NCBI RefSeq assembly: GCF_900110205.1
Contig: NZ_FOCV01000008.1
Span: forward strand, 1 to 64,000
Direction: 5' to 3'
DNA length: 64,000 nt
From: Rhizobium tibeticum
GTDB lineage: Bacteria; Pseudomonadota; Alphaproteobacteria; Rhizobiales; Rhizobiaceae
Shown here: piece after piece, positions 1 through 10,255 of the stretch
Position numbering within the stretch: position 1 is the stretch's first letter
How the letters are laid out: each line of letters begins with the position of its first letter
Position numbers and translations under genes: made by a program
The notes under the pieces: generated by a model
Told to the model about the DNA's origin: nothing
What the model saw: the letters and a program-made list of their open reading frames with translations, nothing else
Databases searched by the model: none

Positions 1-87
1 TTCCAGATCCTGCGTGACCAACGCGCTTACGAGCAGCGCGGTGAAAGCACCACGGAAGGCGCGTCGACGATATCCCGGTTGTCCTGA
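1..87 (+). CDS. C-terminal fragment of an unidentified protein (cut by window start)
   Basis: Frame 1 is open from the first base and ends at a TGA at 85-87. The tail is hydrophilic (FQILRDQRAYEQRGES and onward) and looks like the end of a real protein, but it is too short to assign. The start lies outside the window. It could also be chance reading through non-coding DNA. Confidence 0.3.
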   Translation, partial: FQILRDQRAYEQRGESTTEGASTISRLS

Positions 88-313
88 TGACTGTCTAGCG
101 AGCCCGACAGGACTGGGCTGCGCTCCTCAGGGAGAATGGGAAACCGGGAGCTGAACGCCACTCTGTGACCGAAGCCAGAAGCGGCATCAGGGTCACGAAT
201 TGGAGAATGGTTCGAGAACCGCAGGACACTTTTGTCCTGCGGATAAGAGACTTTTAGCCGATCGGCGAAAATGCCGATCACATACCAACAGAACCCAAGG
301 AATAGGCCGCCAG

Positions 314-505
314 ATGGTGGTGTTCTCCCCTTGTGTTCTTTCATTGGAGCTTTCATGGGACGAGGACGGAGCGACGATACGGGCCAAAATAAAGGCCGTT
401 TCCTCGGATGGTCTCACTCTTCAGATCACCGCGGGAAAGGATGTTATCGAGCGGACCTATGCTGCAGCGAAGGCTCCGTACGTCTGTCCCGATATGAAGC
501 GCTAG
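314..505 (+). CDS. possible small hypothetical protein (63 aa)
   Basis: The ATG at 314 opens 63 residues with a plausible protein-like composition: a hydrophobic start, then WDEDGATIRAKIKAVSSDG, which could be a beta-rich domain. There is no clear ribosome binding site and no family I recognise. The surrounding 88-631 region holds no other gene I can support. A remnant of a longer gene is equally possible. Confidence 0.3.
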   Translation: MVVFSPCVLSLELSWDEDGATIRAKIKAVSSDGLTLQITAGKDVIERTYAAAKAPYVCPDMKR

Positions 506-631
506 TTCGAACCATAGATCCCCAGGCTGGAGCGGGGCATGAACTGGCAAAAGTCGGTTCCCGTCCCCATTTAGGGGCAAGGCGCGGGCTGCCTATGTTG
601 ACGCGCATTGTTTGGCGGAAAGGACGATCCA

Positions 632-1153
632 ATGACTGTAGAGCGTGCGGTACTGGCGGGCGGTTGCTTTTGGGGTATGCAGGATCTCATCAGACGCTAT
701 CCCGGCGTCGTGTCCACTCGCGTGGGTTACACGGGTGGCGAAATAGCAAACGCCACCTACCGGAATCACGGCAACCATGCCGAGGCGATCGAGATCATGT
801 TCGATCCCTCGACAATCAGCTACCGCGACATCCTTGAGTTCTTTTTCCAGATCCATGATCCGACGACACTCAACCGGCAAGGCAACGATCTCGGCAGCAG
901 TTACAGGTCGGCGATATTCTACGCCAACGACGAACAGCGCTTGACTGCCGAAGACACCATTGCTGACGTGAACGCATCGGGTCTATGGCCGGGGAAAGTG
1001 GTTACCGAAGTCGTTCCAGCAAGTGATTTCTGGGAAGCGGAACCTGAGCACCAGGACTATCTGGAACGCATTCCGAACGGATACACATGCCATTTTATCC
1101 GACCCGGGTGGAAATTGCCGAAACGGCAGCAAGACACCGCCGCCGTTGGATGA
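632..1153 (+). CDS. msrA: peptide-methionine (S)-S-oxide reductase MsrA
   Basis: This cytosolic repair enzyme reduces methionine-S-sulfoxide in proteins and free methionine sulfoxide, using thioredoxin as electron donor. The 173-residue protein carries the signature GGCFWG with the catalytic Cys at about residue 12, followed by the conserved [12 protein letters not shown] stretch and a later [12 protein letters not shown] segment that fits the MsrA fold. The length is right for a stand-alone MsrA with no MsrB fusion. I chose the ATG at 632 because GAAAGGA lies just upstream; an in-frame ATG at 608 would add eight residues before the conserved start. The C-terminus is basic (KLPKRQQD). A strong hairpin follows at 1174-1200, so it is probably a single-gene unit. 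Confidence 0.95.
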   Translation: MTVERAVLAGGCFWGMQDLIRRYPGVVSTRVGYTGGEIANATYRNHGNHAEAIEIMFDPSTISYRDILEFFFQIHDPTTLNRQGNDLGSSYRSAIFYANDEQRLTAEDTIADVNASGLWPGKVVTEVVPASDFWEAEPEHQDYLERIPNGYTCHFIRPGWKLPKRQQDTAAVG

Positions 1154-1173
1154 GCCGAGCGTGCGCGCGAAGC

Positions 1174-1200
1174 AGGCCTTGCCTGACGGCAAGGCCTTTG
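1174..1200 (+). terminator. terminator-like hairpin after msrA
   Basis: A perfect 10-bp stem (AGGCCTTGCC at 1174-1183 pairing with 1188-1197) closes a 4-base TGAC loop and runs into TTTG. The T tract is short, so termination may be partial. Confidence 0.6.
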
Positions 1201-1350
1201 CAGTTCGGGGCGATGTCGGGAGGTAACGCACATCAAGAAGCAGGCGACCGGGAAACTTTAAGCGGCCATCATGCGAATGGTTGGCCCAAGACGCGCAACC
1301 GATGCCACATGCCCCAAGCAGTTGTAGACAAATCACTTCTTTGAAAGAAA

Positions 1351-1440
1351 TGGCGGACAGGGTGGGATTCGAACCCACGGTACGCTTTCACGTACACACG
1401 CGTTCCAGGCGTGCGCCTTAAACCACTCGGCCACCTGTCC
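1351..1440 (-). tRNA. tRNA-Ser(GGA)
   Basis: Read on the minus strand, a 7-bp acceptor stem begins GGACAGG, followed by the D-loop sequence GGCCGAGTGG. The anticodon loop is CTGGAAC (anticodon GGA) within a CACGC/GCGTG stem. A long variable arm typical of serine tRNAs, a GGTTCGAATCC T-arm and an encoded CCA 3' end follow. Total length is 90 nt. Confidence 0.97.
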
Positions 1441-1668
1441 TTTAGGCGGTCTGCATCTGCTAAGATGCAAATCGTCGGAACGGCCGCGATATATACCGAT
1501 GAATTTTCGCCGATCAACCCAAATCTAACAGTTTTTTGACTTCTTCCGGTAAAAGTGCGGCCAGGGCCTCCATTGCAGTTCCACCCACCCGTAACTATCT
1601 TTCATTTGGATGGCGAATGGCGCGGCTGGCCGGGCGAGAGCCCGGTGCATGAGTGGCCGGAGAGATCG

Positions 1669-1986
1669 ATGCGTTTCCTTTTGCGTTTGGCAAGTCTTGT
1701 TGCGCTGGCTGTTGCCGTGATTGCCGGAACGATCGATTCAATCCAGTCCGTTGCCGCCTCGTCTGTGGTCATAACGCCCATGGGTGACGCATGGCAGGAT
1801 TTGAATCCGTCGTCGTTGGAAGCACTGCAATCGAGCATTGCCTACTATATCCACCCGCGGTTCTACACACTTGCCTTCCAGTGGCTCATGCTTCAGCCGG
1901 CCTTCGCGGTATTTCTGGTGCTATCGCTTCTGTTGTGGATGGCGGGCTACAAAAAGCCGCCGGTCGCGGGCCGTTTTGCTGCATAA
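1669..1986 (+). CDS. small membrane protein of unknown function (105 aa)
   Basis: I do not recognise a named family. There is an N-terminal hydrophobic segment at about residues 5-25 (LASLVALAVAVIAGTI), which could be a signal anchor, a polar middle, and a second strong transmembrane helix near residues 75-92 (MLQPAFAVFLVLSLLLWMAG) ending in a short basic tail. The start at 1669 is preceded by GGAGAG at good spacing; an upstream in-frame ATG at 1555 would add an implausible Pro/Trp-rich extension. It lies alone between tRNA-Ser and the nucleoside importer. An inner-membrane location is inferred from the two helices. Confidence 0.65.
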   Translation: MRFLLRLASLVALAVAVIAGTIDSIQSVAASSVVITPMGDAWQDLNPSSLEALQSSIAYYIHPRFYTLAFQWLMLQPAFAVFLVLSLLLWMAGYKKPPVAGRFAA

Positions 1987-2301
1987 TCCACGTCGCTACC
2001 TATCTCGCTGGCCTTGGATCCGAACGGACATAGGTCCTGCGCGAAACCGGCTCAAGCTGCCCGCTTGGCTAGAAAAATCGCAGCCCAACGATGATTTTGC
2101 GCAAAAATCAGCCCGCATGAGCTGATTTTTGGCAATTGCGGCAAATTTTTACCAGCCGAAAAATTTCTCGTGAAATTTTTTTTGAGCCATGCAAGGATGC
2201 GCCCAGCCAGGCCTCCGGGGGGAGGTCGGTGGTTCCGCAGACATGCCTGGAACAGGCTTGCGGGAGGACCCAAACAATTAGAAACAATAGGGCTGCAACT
2301 C
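1987..2301. other. intergenic leader of the nucleoside importer operon
   Basis: About 315 bases with no supported gene. The middle part (2070-2190) is markedly A/T-rich compared with its surroundings and contains the hairpin listed separately, so the importer promoter is probably here. I looked for a purine-riboswitch-like layout and did not find one I could support. Confidence 0.5.
2103..2130. terminator. A/T-flanked hairpin upstream of the nucleoside importer
   Basis: A perfect 10-bp inverted repeat (AAAAATCAGC / GCTGATTTTT) surrounds an 8-base loop. The A and T tracts on either side would let it act as a bidirectional terminator, or as a leader structure for the importer operon starting at 2302. 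Confidence 0.5.
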
Positions 2302-3294
2302 ATGAAAAAATCCCTTCTGACTCTCCTGGCCGTGGCTGCCATGTCCACGACGGCGCTCGCCGCCGACGTCAAGCCGGCGCTCGTCTACGGTACCGGCGGG
2401 AAGTTCGATAAGTCCTTTAACGAAGCAGCCTACAATGGCGCCGAGAAGTTCAAGAAGGAAACGGGGATCGCTTATCGCGACTTCGAGCCGACCGGTGACA
2501 CCCAGGGCGAACAGGCAATCCGCAACTTCGCAAGCCGTGGCTTCAACCCGGTTATCGCCGTCTCGTTCGCCTGGACCTCGGCTATCGAGAAGGTCGCAGC
2601 TGAATTTCCCGACACAAAGTTCGTCATCGTTGACGCCGTCGTCGACAAACCGAACGTCCGTTCCGTCGTCTACAAGGAAGAAGAAGGTTCCTTCCTCGTT
2701 GGCACACTTGCTGGCCTCGCTTCGAAGACCGGCAAGGTCGGCTTCGTCGGCGGTATGGACATTCCGCTGATCCGCAAGTTCGAATGCGGCTACGAGCAGG
2801 GCGCACGCTCCGTCAAGGCTGATGTCGAAGTGTTCCAGAACATGACCGGCACGACAGGCGCTGCTTGGAATGACCCGGTACGTGGTGGCGAACTCACCAA
2901 GAACCAGATCGATCAGGGCGCGGACGTCATCTACGCTGCAGCGGGCGCAACCGGCCTCGGCGTCTTGCAGACGGCCGCCGACAACAAGAAGCTCTCGATC
3001 GGCGTCGATAGCAACCAGAACCACCTTCACCCGGGCTCCGTCCTGACGTCGATGGTCAAGCGTGTTGACCTCGCAGTTTACAACGGTTTCAGCGACGTCA
3101 AGGGTGACAAGTTCACGGCCGGCGTCCAGGCGCTCGGCGTCAAGGAGGACGGCGTTGCCGCCGCCGTCGACGACAACAACAAGGCGCTGATCACGCCGGA
3201 AATGCAGGCTGCGCTCGACAAGGCCAGGGAAGGCATCATCGCGGGAACCATCAAGGTTCACGACTACACGACGGACAACGCTTGCCCGAAGTGA
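2302..3294 (+). CDS. BMP-family ABC transporter substrate-binding protein (probable nucleosides)
   Basis: This is a periplasmic binding protein of the Bmp/Med/TmpC family, whose characterised members bind purine nucleosides. The 330-residue product starts with a clear signal peptide (MKKSLLTLLAVAAMSTTALAA, cleavage likely after ALA). The mature part has family features: YGTGGKFDKSFNEAAYNGAEKF near the start, EGSFLVGTLAG mid-protein, GFVGGMDIPLIRKFECGY, and a late SIGVDSNQNHLHPGSVLTSMVKR. There is no lipobox. The ATG at 2302 is chosen for the signal peptide; the ribosome binding site is weak. It is the first gene of an importer plus salvage operon, which supports a nucleoside substrate. A hairpin directly after the stop should raise its level over the downstream genes. 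Confidence 0.93.
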   Translation: MKKSLLTLLAVAAMSTTALAADVKPALVYGTGGKFDKSFNEAAYNGAEKFKKETGIAYRDFEPTGDTQGEQAIRNFASRGFNPVIAVSFAWTSAIEKVAAEFPDTKFVIVDAVVDKPNVRSVVYKEEEGSFLVGTLAGLASKTGKVGFVGGMDIPLIRKFECGYEQGARSVKADVEVFQNMTGTTGAAWNDPVRGGELTKNQIDQGADVIYAAAGATGLGVLQTAADNKKLSIGVDSNQNHLHPGSVLTSMVKRVDLAVYNGFSDVKGDKFTAGVQALGVKEDGVAAAVDDNNKALITPEMQAALDKAREGIIAGTIKVHDYTTDNACPK

Positions 3295-3308
3295 TCCGTG
3301 ACTGAGAC

Positions 3309-3345
3309 GGGCGTATGGCGGAGTTACTCCGTCATACGCCCTTTT
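3309..3345 (+). terminator. intra-operon attenuator hairpin after the binding-protein gene
   Basis: A 15-bp stem (GGGCGTATGGCGGAG at 3309-3323 with 3327-3341, one G-T pair) closes a 3-base loop and is followed by CTTTTCG. It sits between the binding-protein stop and the ATPase GTG. Such elements commonly let the binding protein be made in excess of the membrane complex, by partial termination or 3'-end protection. Confidence 0.75.
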
Positions 3346-3362
3346 CGTATTTGGAGCCTGCT

Positions 3363-4874
<1,512 letters not shown>

Positions 4875-4881
4875 GGCCTTC

Positions 4882-5985
4882 ATGAGCACTGCTTCAGTTC
4901 CACTTCCAAATTGGATCAACTACGGCCTCATCCCGCTGTTGAATCTGTTCGTCGCCTTCCTGATCTCCGGCTTCGTCGTCTGGCTGATCGGGGAGAGCCC
5001 GCTTGCGGCCCTGTCGCTGCTGATCGATGGCGCGCTCGGCAGCGGCGAAGGCATCGGCTTTACGCTCTACTATGCGACGAGCTTCATCTTCACCGGACTT
5101 TCCGTAGCGGTGGCTATTCACGCGGGCCTGTTCAACATCGGTTCGGAAGGCCAGGCCTATCTCGGCGGCCTCGGCTGCGCGCTGGTGGCGCTGGCACTCG
5201 ACCACTATGTGCCATGGTATGTGACCATGCCGGTGGCGGTGGTGGGCGCGGGCCTCTTTGGTGCCGCCTGGGCCTTCATCCCGGCTTTCCTGCAGGCCAA
5301 GCGCGGCAGCCACATCGTCATCACCACCATCATGTTCAACTATATCGGCGCAGCATTGATGGTGTACCTGCTGGTGCATGTGCTTATCGTGCCTGGCAAG
5401 ATGGCTCCGGAAACACGGACATTCCTTGAAGGCGGTCAATTGCCGAAACTCGGCTGGCTTATGAACCTTTTCGGCGCCAAGCTCGGCGCCGCACCGTTCA
5501 ACGTCTCCTTCCTTATCGCGCTCATTGCCGCCTATTTCGTCTGGCTGCTGATCTGGCGCACCAAGCTCGGCTTCGAAATGCGGACGCTTGGCGTCAGCCA
5601 AAGCGCGGCAGCCTATGCCGGCATCCCCTACGCCCGTACCGTCATGATCGCGATGCTGCTCTCCGGCGCGCTGGCGGGCATGATGGCGCTTAATCCGGTG
5701 ATGGGCTCCTCCGCCCGTCTGCAGGTGGAGTTTGTCGGTGGAGCCGGCTTCGTTGGCATCGCCGTGTCGCTGATGGGAAGAAATCATCCTGTCGGGATCA
5801 TCTTCTCGGCGATCCTCTTCGGTATCCTCTATCAGGGTGGCGACTGGATCTCCTTCGAGATGCCGAACATCACGCGCGAAATGATCCTGGTTATCCAGGG
5901 TCTCGTCATCCTCTTCGCGGGCGCGCTGGAATACATGTTCAGACCTGCGATGGTTCGCGCCTACCAACAGTTCAAGGCCGCGTGA
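4882..5985 (+). CDS. nucleoside ABC transporter permease, subunit 1
   Basis: Integral membrane subunit of the BPD_transp_2 family, 367 residues with about eight to ten hydrophobic segments. Family landmarks are HAGLFNIGSEGQAYLGGL (about residues 75-95) and the later LGVSQSAAAYAGIPYART and GAGFVGIAVSLMGRNHPVG. The ATG at 4882 follows GAGG in the end of the ATPase gene; the two genes are 7 bases apart, suggesting coupled translation. It pairs with the next permease to form the channel. Confidence 0.94.
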   Translation: MSTASVPLPNWINYGLIPLLNLFVAFLISGFVVWLIGESPLAALSLLIDGALGSGEGIGFTLYYATSFIFTGLSVAVAIHAGLFNIGSEGQAYLGGLGCALVALALDHYVPWYVTMPVAVVGAGLFGAAWAFIPAFLQAKRGSHIVITTIMFNYIGAALMVYLLVHVLIVPGKMAPETRTFLEGGQLPKLGWLMNLFGAKLGAAPFNVSFLIALIAAYFVWLLIWRTKLGFEMRTLGVSQSAAAYAGIPYARTVMIAMLLSGALAGMMALNPVMGSSARLQVEFVGGAGFVGIAVSLMGRNHPVGIIFSAILFGILYQGGDWISFEMPNITREMILVIQGLVILFAGALEYMFRPAMVRAYQQFKAA

Positions 5986-5998
5986 GGGGGAACGGACG

Positions 5999-6970
5999 AT
6001 GGATTACTATGACATCTTCATCAGCGTCCTGAGCTCCACGATCCGCTTGTCGATCCCGCTGATCTTCACGGCGTTGGCAGGTCTGTTTTCCGAGCGTGCC
6101 GGCATCTTCGACATTGGCCTCGAAGGCAAGATGCTTGGCTCGGCGTTCGCGGCGGCGTGCGTCGCCTACCTGACCGGCTCAGCTTGGCTAGGTCTTGGTG
6201 CCGGCATCATTTGCTCAGTGGCGCTCAGCCTCGTGCATGGCTTCGCCTCCATCACCAATCGCGGCAACCAGATCATCTCGGGCGTGGCGATCAACTTCTT
6301 CATCGCCGGTATCACGATCGTTCTCGGCGGCGCCTGGTTCGGCCAGGGCGGTCGCACGCCGCAGCTGCTTCCGGACGCCCGCTTTGCTCCGATCGTGCTG
6401 CCCGGTGCCGATGCAATCCGCGGCGTTCCCGTCATCGGTCCGCTCTATGCCAACGTGATCTCGGGCAACAACATCCTGACTTACCTAGCCTTCCTTGCCG
6501 TTCCCCTCTCCTGGTGGATCCTCTATCGCACGCGCTTCGGCTTGCGACTGCGGGCGGTGGGCGAGAATCCCGGCGCGGTCGATACGGCGGGCATTTCGGT
6601 GAGCTGGCTGCGCTATCGTGCGGTCATGTGCGCCGGCATCCTCTGCGGTTTCTCCGGAACCTACCTGGCGATCGCGCAATCGGCAGCCTTCATCAAGGAT
6701 ATGTCGGCTGGTAAGGGCTACATTGCGCTTGCGGCGCTGGTCTTTGCGAAGTGGAAGCCGGTGCCCGTCATGTTCGCCTGCCTGCTCTTCGGCTTCCTCG
6801 ATGCGCTGGCGAACTTCATGCAGGGCAAGCAGGTTCCTCTGATCGGCGAAGTGCCGGTGCAGATCTTCCAGGCGCTGCCCTATATACTCACCTGCATTCT
6901 GCTCGCCGGTTTCATCGGCGTCGCAATCCCGCCGAAGGCGGGGGGTGTCCCCTATACGAAGGAACGTTGA
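5999..6970 (+). CDS. nucleoside ABC transporter permease, subunit 2
   Basis: Second BPD_transp_2 permease, 323 residues, largely hydrophobic. The signature GIFDIGLEGKMLGSAFAAA is the counterpart of the NIGSEGQ motif in subunit 1, and LRAVGENPGAVDTAGI is the cytoplasmic coupling region. A strong ribosome binding site (GAGGGGGAACG) precedes the ATG at 5999, 13 bases after the previous stop. The next gene (cdd) follows 4 bases after its stop, tying import to catabolism. Confidence 0.94.
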   Translation: MDYYDIFISVLSSTIRLSIPLIFTALAGLFSERAGIFDIGLEGKMLGSAFAAACVAYLTGSAWLGLGAGIICSVALSLVHGFASITNRGNQIISGVAINFFIAGITIVLGGAWFGQGGRTPQLLPDARFAPIVLPGADAIRGVPVIGPLYANVISGNNILTYLAFLAVPLSWWILYRTRFGLRLRAVGENPGAVDTAGISVSWLRYRAVMCAGILCGFSGTYLAIAQSAAFIKDMSAGKGYIALAALVFAKWKPVPVMFACLLFGFLDALANFMQGKQVPLIGEVPVQIFQALPYILTCILLAGFIGVAIPPKAGGVPYTKER

Positions 6971-6974
6971 GAAC

Positions 6975-7364
6975 ATGTCCCACGATCTTTTCGAGGCCGC
7001 TCGCGGAGCCATGGCTTTCGCTCATGCCCCCTATTCGAAGTTCCCGGTCGGTGCAGCGATCCGCGCCGAGGATGGCAAGGTCTATACCGGCGCCAATATC
7101 GAGAACCTGTCTTTCCCGCAGGGTTGGTGCGCGGAGCCGACCGCTATCAGCGCCATGATCATGGGCGGTGCCAAGAAGATCGTCGAAATGGCTGTTATTG
7201 CCGAGAAGCTGCCCCTTTGCCCGCCCTGTGGCGGTTGCCGGCAAAAGATCTCTGAGTTCGCTTCCAAGGATACGAAGATCTATCTCTGCGACGAAGCCGG
7301 CGTGAAGAAAACGATGACCATGGACGAGCTCCTGCCCTTCAGCTTCGAGACCGAACTCGGATGA
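6975..7364 (+). CDS. cdd: cytidine deaminase
   Basis: Converts cytidine and deoxycytidine to uridine and deoxyuridine. The 129-residue protein is the short tetramer-forming type. Zinc ligands are visible: the Cys of CAE (in FPQGWCAEPTAIS) with the catalytic Glu, and the PCGGC pair. The residue after CAE is Pro, where many short-type enzymes have Arg; this may simply be a lineage feature. The FPVGAAIRAEDGKVYTGANIEN stretch forms the substrate pocket. The ATG at 6975 gives the standard N-terminus (MSHDLFEAARGAM). Its stop overlaps the punA start as ATGA. Confidence 0.95.
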   Translation: MSHDLFEAARGAMAFAHAPYSKFPVGAAIRAEDGKVYTGANIENLSFPQGWCAEPTAISAMIMGGAKKIVEMAVIAEKLPLCPPCGGCRQKISEFASKDTKIYLCDEAGVKKTMTMDELLPFSFETELG

Positions 7365-8164
7365 GTGCCGCGCTGGACGTCCTTGCCGGCAAGCTCGGCG
7401 GCCTTTCGCCGCGCTACGGCATTGTGCTTGGCTCCGGCCTCGGTTCGCTGGTCGGCCAACTGACAGACGCGCATCGCATTCCCTACCATGATTTGCCCGG
7501 CTTTCCGGTCAGCGCTGTTTCGGGCCACGCCGGCGAGGTGGTTGCCGGCTCGCTGGGTGGTGTCCCGGTCGTCATGCTGTCAGGCCGCGTCCACTTTTAC
7601 GAGAAAGGCGATGCGAGCGCGATGCGGCTGCCGATCGAGGTACTCAAGGGTCTTGGCATTGAAACCTTGATCCTGACCAATTCCGCCGGTTCCTTGAGAA
7701 ACGACATGCCGCCCGGCTCGGTGATGCAGATCACCGATCACATCAACTATTCCGGCGTGAATCCGCTGATCGGCGAGGAAAGTGACCGACGCTTCGTGGG
7801 CATGACAAGCGCCTATGATGCAAGCCTTGCCGATAAGATGCGCAAGGCTGCAGCGACGATCGGCATCGCCTTGTCGCAAGGCGTCTATATGTGGTTTTCC
7901 GGTCCGAGCTTCGAGACGCCCGCTGAAATCCGGATGGCCCGCATTCTCGGCGCGGATGCCGTTGGCATGTCGACCGTACCGGAGGTCATTATCGCGCGAA
8001 TGCTGGGCTTAAGGGTTGCGGCAGCGTCGGTTATCACCAACTATGGAGCCGGCATGACCGGCGGCGAACTGAGCCATGACGAAACCAAGGACATGGCTCC
8101 GATCGGCGGCGCTCGCCTCGCTGCCATACTGAAAGAAATGATTGCAGGAGAACGCGAACAATGA
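7361..8164 (+). CDS. punA: purine-nucleoside phosphorylase (trimeric PNP class)
   Basis: Phosphorolyses inosine, guanosine and their deoxy forms to base plus (deoxy)ribose-1-phosphate. The 267-residue length and motifs fit the trimeric PunA/XapA class rather than hexameric DeoD: GSGLGSL near the start, SGHAGEVVAG, SGRVHFYEKGD, TNSAGSL, WFSGPSFETPAEIRM, VGMSTVPEVI and ITNYGAGM. The start overlaps the cdd stop and the end overlaps deoC, both as ATGA, so the three are translationally coupled. Confidence 0.94.
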   Translation: MSAALDVLAGKLGGLSPRYGIVLGSGLGSLVGQLTDAHRIPYHDLPGFPVSAVSGHAGEVVAGSLGGVPVVMLSGRVHFYEKGDASAMRLPIEVLKGLGIETLILTNSAGSLRNDMPPGSVMQITDHINYSGVNPLIGEESDRRFVGMTSAYDASLADKMRKAAATIGIALSQGVYMWFSGPSFETPAEIRMARILGADAVGMSTVPEVIIARMLGLRVAAASVITNYGAGMTGGELSHDETKDMAPIGGARLAAILKEMIAGEREQ

Positions 8165-8937
8165 CCAGTCATTCCAGCAAGGAGACGGCCGCCGTCGCCC
8201 TTTCCCTCCTCGATCTCACCAACCTCAAGGATGATTGCACCGAGGCGCAGATCGATGCGCTGTGCGCCCGGGCTCAGACCCCTTTTGGCAGCACGGCAGC
8301 GATCTGCATCTGGCCGCGCTTCGTTGCCCGCGCCCGCGCCGTCCTCGGCACAGGCCATCCGGTGCGCATTGCGACCGTGGTCAACTTCCCCTCCGGCGAG
8401 ATGGAAGTTGCCGACGTCGCCGCCGAAACTCGCGAGGCGATTGCCGATGGCGCCGACGAAATCGACCTCGTCATCCCCTATCGCAAGTTCATGACGGGTA
8501 GCGGCAAGGCCGTCACCGACATGGTTGCGGCCGTCCGCGCCGAGTGCAAGGATCCGGTTCTTCTGAAGGTCATTCTCGAGACTGGCGAAATCAAGGACGC
8601 GGCGCTGATCCGTCGCGCCTCCGAACTCGCCATCGAGGCCGGCGCTGATTTCATCAAGACGTCCACCGGCAAGGTGTCCGTCAATGCGACGTTGGAAGCT
8701 GCCGACATCATGTTGCGGGTCATCCGCCAGAGTGGCCGTAAGGTCGGCTTCAAGCCGGCGGGTGGTATCGGGTCGGTGGCAGACGCTGCGCTCTATCTGA
8801 GCCTTGCGGAGACGATCATGGCACCGGATTGGCCCATGCCGTCCACCTTCCGCTTCGGTGCGTCCGGATTGCTCGACGATATCCTTGCCGTTCTTAGCGG
8901 CACGCAATCCGCGCCCGCCGCTGCATCGAGCTATTGA
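8161..8937 (+). CDS. deoC: deoxyribose-phosphate aldolase
   Basis: Cleaves 2-deoxyribose-5-phosphate to acetaldehyde and glyceraldehyde-3-phosphate, the last step of deoxynucleoside catabolism. The 258-residue class I aldolase shows the Schiff-base lysine in FIKTSTGK, the DEIDLVIPY segment with the catalytic Asp, and the phosphate-binding GFKPAGGI. It is coupled to punA by an ATGA overlap and is followed by deoA after one base. DeoB, which feeds it, is encoded at 17371-18591 on the other strand. Confidence 0.95.
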   Translation: MTSHSSKETAAVALSLLDLTNLKDDCTEAQIDALCARAQTPFGSTAAICIWPRFVARARAVLGTGHPVRIATVVNFPSGEMEVADVAAETREAIADGADEIDLVIPYRKFMTGSGKAVTDMVAAVRAECKDPVLLKVILETGEIKDAALIRRASELAIEAGADFIKTSTGKVSVNATLEAADIMLRVIRQSGRKVGFKPAGGIGSVADAALYLSLAETIMAPDWPMPSTFRFGASGLLDDILAVLSGTQSAPAAASSY

Positions 8938-8938
8938 A

Positions 8939-10255
8939 ATGATCCCGCAGGAGATCATCCGCCAGAAACGAAACGGCGAGACGCTTTCCGAAGGGGACAT
9001 TCAGTCGTTCATTGCCGCACTTGCGTCCGGCCAGCTCTCGGAGGGGCAGATCGGCGCCTTTGCCATGGCAGTCTGGTTCAAGGGCATGTCGCGCGAAGAG
9101 GTCGTGGCCCTGACGCTTGCAATGGCGCACTCGGGCGACACGCTGAGCTGGACCGACATCGACCGTCCGATCGCCGACAAGCATTCGACAGGCGGCGTCG
9201 GCGACAACGTTTCCCTGATGCTCGCGCCGATCGCCGCAGCATGCGGCCTGGCGGTTCCGATGATTTCCGGTCGTGGCCTCGGCCATACCGGCGGAACATT
9301 GGACAAGCTCGAAGCCATTCCCGGCTACACCATCACCCCCGACGCAACCCTCTTTCGCAAGGTCGTGAAGGATGTCGGATGCGCTATCATCGGGCAGACC
9401 GGAGCCCTTGCTCCTGCCGATGGCAAGCTCTACGCCGTACGGGATGTGACGGCGACCGTCGACTCGATCCCGCTCATCACCGCCTCGATCCTCTCGAAGA
9501 AACTTGCGGCCGGGCTGCAGACCCTGGTCCTCGACGTCAAGGTCGGTAGCGGCGCGTTCATGGCCAAGCCGAAAGACGCCGAGACACTCGCCCGCGCGCT
9601 TGTCGATGTCGCCAATAGCGCAGGCGTCAGGACGTCGGCGCTGATCACCGACATGAACCAGCCGCTCGCGGATGCGGCAGGAAATGCCGTCGAAATCCGC
9701 AATTGCCTGGAATTTCTGGCAGGCGGCAAGAAGAACACACGCCTCGAGGCGGCCGTGCTGGCCTTTGCGGCCGAGATGCTGATGAAATCCGGCCTGGCCT
9801 CGTCACTGCGGGACGGTGAAACGCGGGCCGCAGACGCCCTTGCTTCAGGCAGGGCCGCCGAGAATTTTGCCCGCATGGTCCACCTTCTCGGCGGCCCATC
9901 CGATCTTTTGCAAGCGCCGGACAAATATCTCGTCAAGGCACCGGTCACGAAGCCGGTTCCCGCGCCTCGGTCCGGTTGGCTTTCCGGCTGCGACGTTCGC
10001 GAGATCGGCATGACCGTTGTCGACCTCGGTGGCGGACGACGGCATCCCAACGACAGGATCGATCATCGCGTTGGGATTTCAGACATTCTTCCGCTTGGCA
10101 CGGCTGTCGAACAAGGCGACCCGATTGCGTTGGTGCATGCCGCAAGCGAGGCTTCGGCGGATGCCGCAGTGGCAGCCCTGACCGCAAACTACCGGATCGA
10201 TGAACGGCAACCGGCAATTCCCACAGTCGTGTGCCAGCGCATCGCGGCTAGATGA
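8939..10255 (+). CDS. deoA: thymidine phosphorylase
   Basis: Converts thymidine and deoxyuridine plus phosphate to base and deoxyribose-1-phosphate. The 438-residue protein shows the pyrimidine phosphorylase signature GRGLGHTGGTLDKLEAIPG, DKHSTGGVGDNVSL for phosphate binding, and KVGSGAFM. The length is standard. I place the start at the ATG at 8939 (MIPQEIIRQKRNGE), one base after the deoC stop; a longer reading from 8804 would lie within deoC. It is the last gene of the importer and salvage operon. Confidence 0.95.
   Translation: MIPQEIIRQKRNGETLSEGDIQSFIAALASGQLSEGQIGAFAMAVWFKGMSREEVVALTLAMAHSGDTLSWTDIDRPIADKHSTGGVGDNVSLMLAPIAAACGLAVPMISGRGLGHTGGTLDKLEAIPGYTITPDATLFRKVVKDVGCAIIGQTGALAPADGKLYAVRDVTATVDSIPLITASILSKKLAAGLQTLVLDVKVGSGAFMAKPKDAETLARALVDVANSAGVRTSALITDMNQPLADAAGNAVEIRNCLEFLAGGKKNTRLEAAVLAFAAEMLMKSGLASSLRDGETRAADALASGRAAENFARMVHLLGGPSDLLQAPDKYLVKAPVTKPVPAPRSGWLSGCDVREIGMTVVDLGGGRRHPNDRIDHRVGISDILPLGTAVEQGDPIALVHAASEASADAAVAALTANYRIDERQPAIPTVVCQRIAAR

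Noticed and set aside
1987-2301. Purine riboswitch in the importer leader
   Set aside because: I could not find the conserved three-stem layout or core bases; only a simple hairpin is present.
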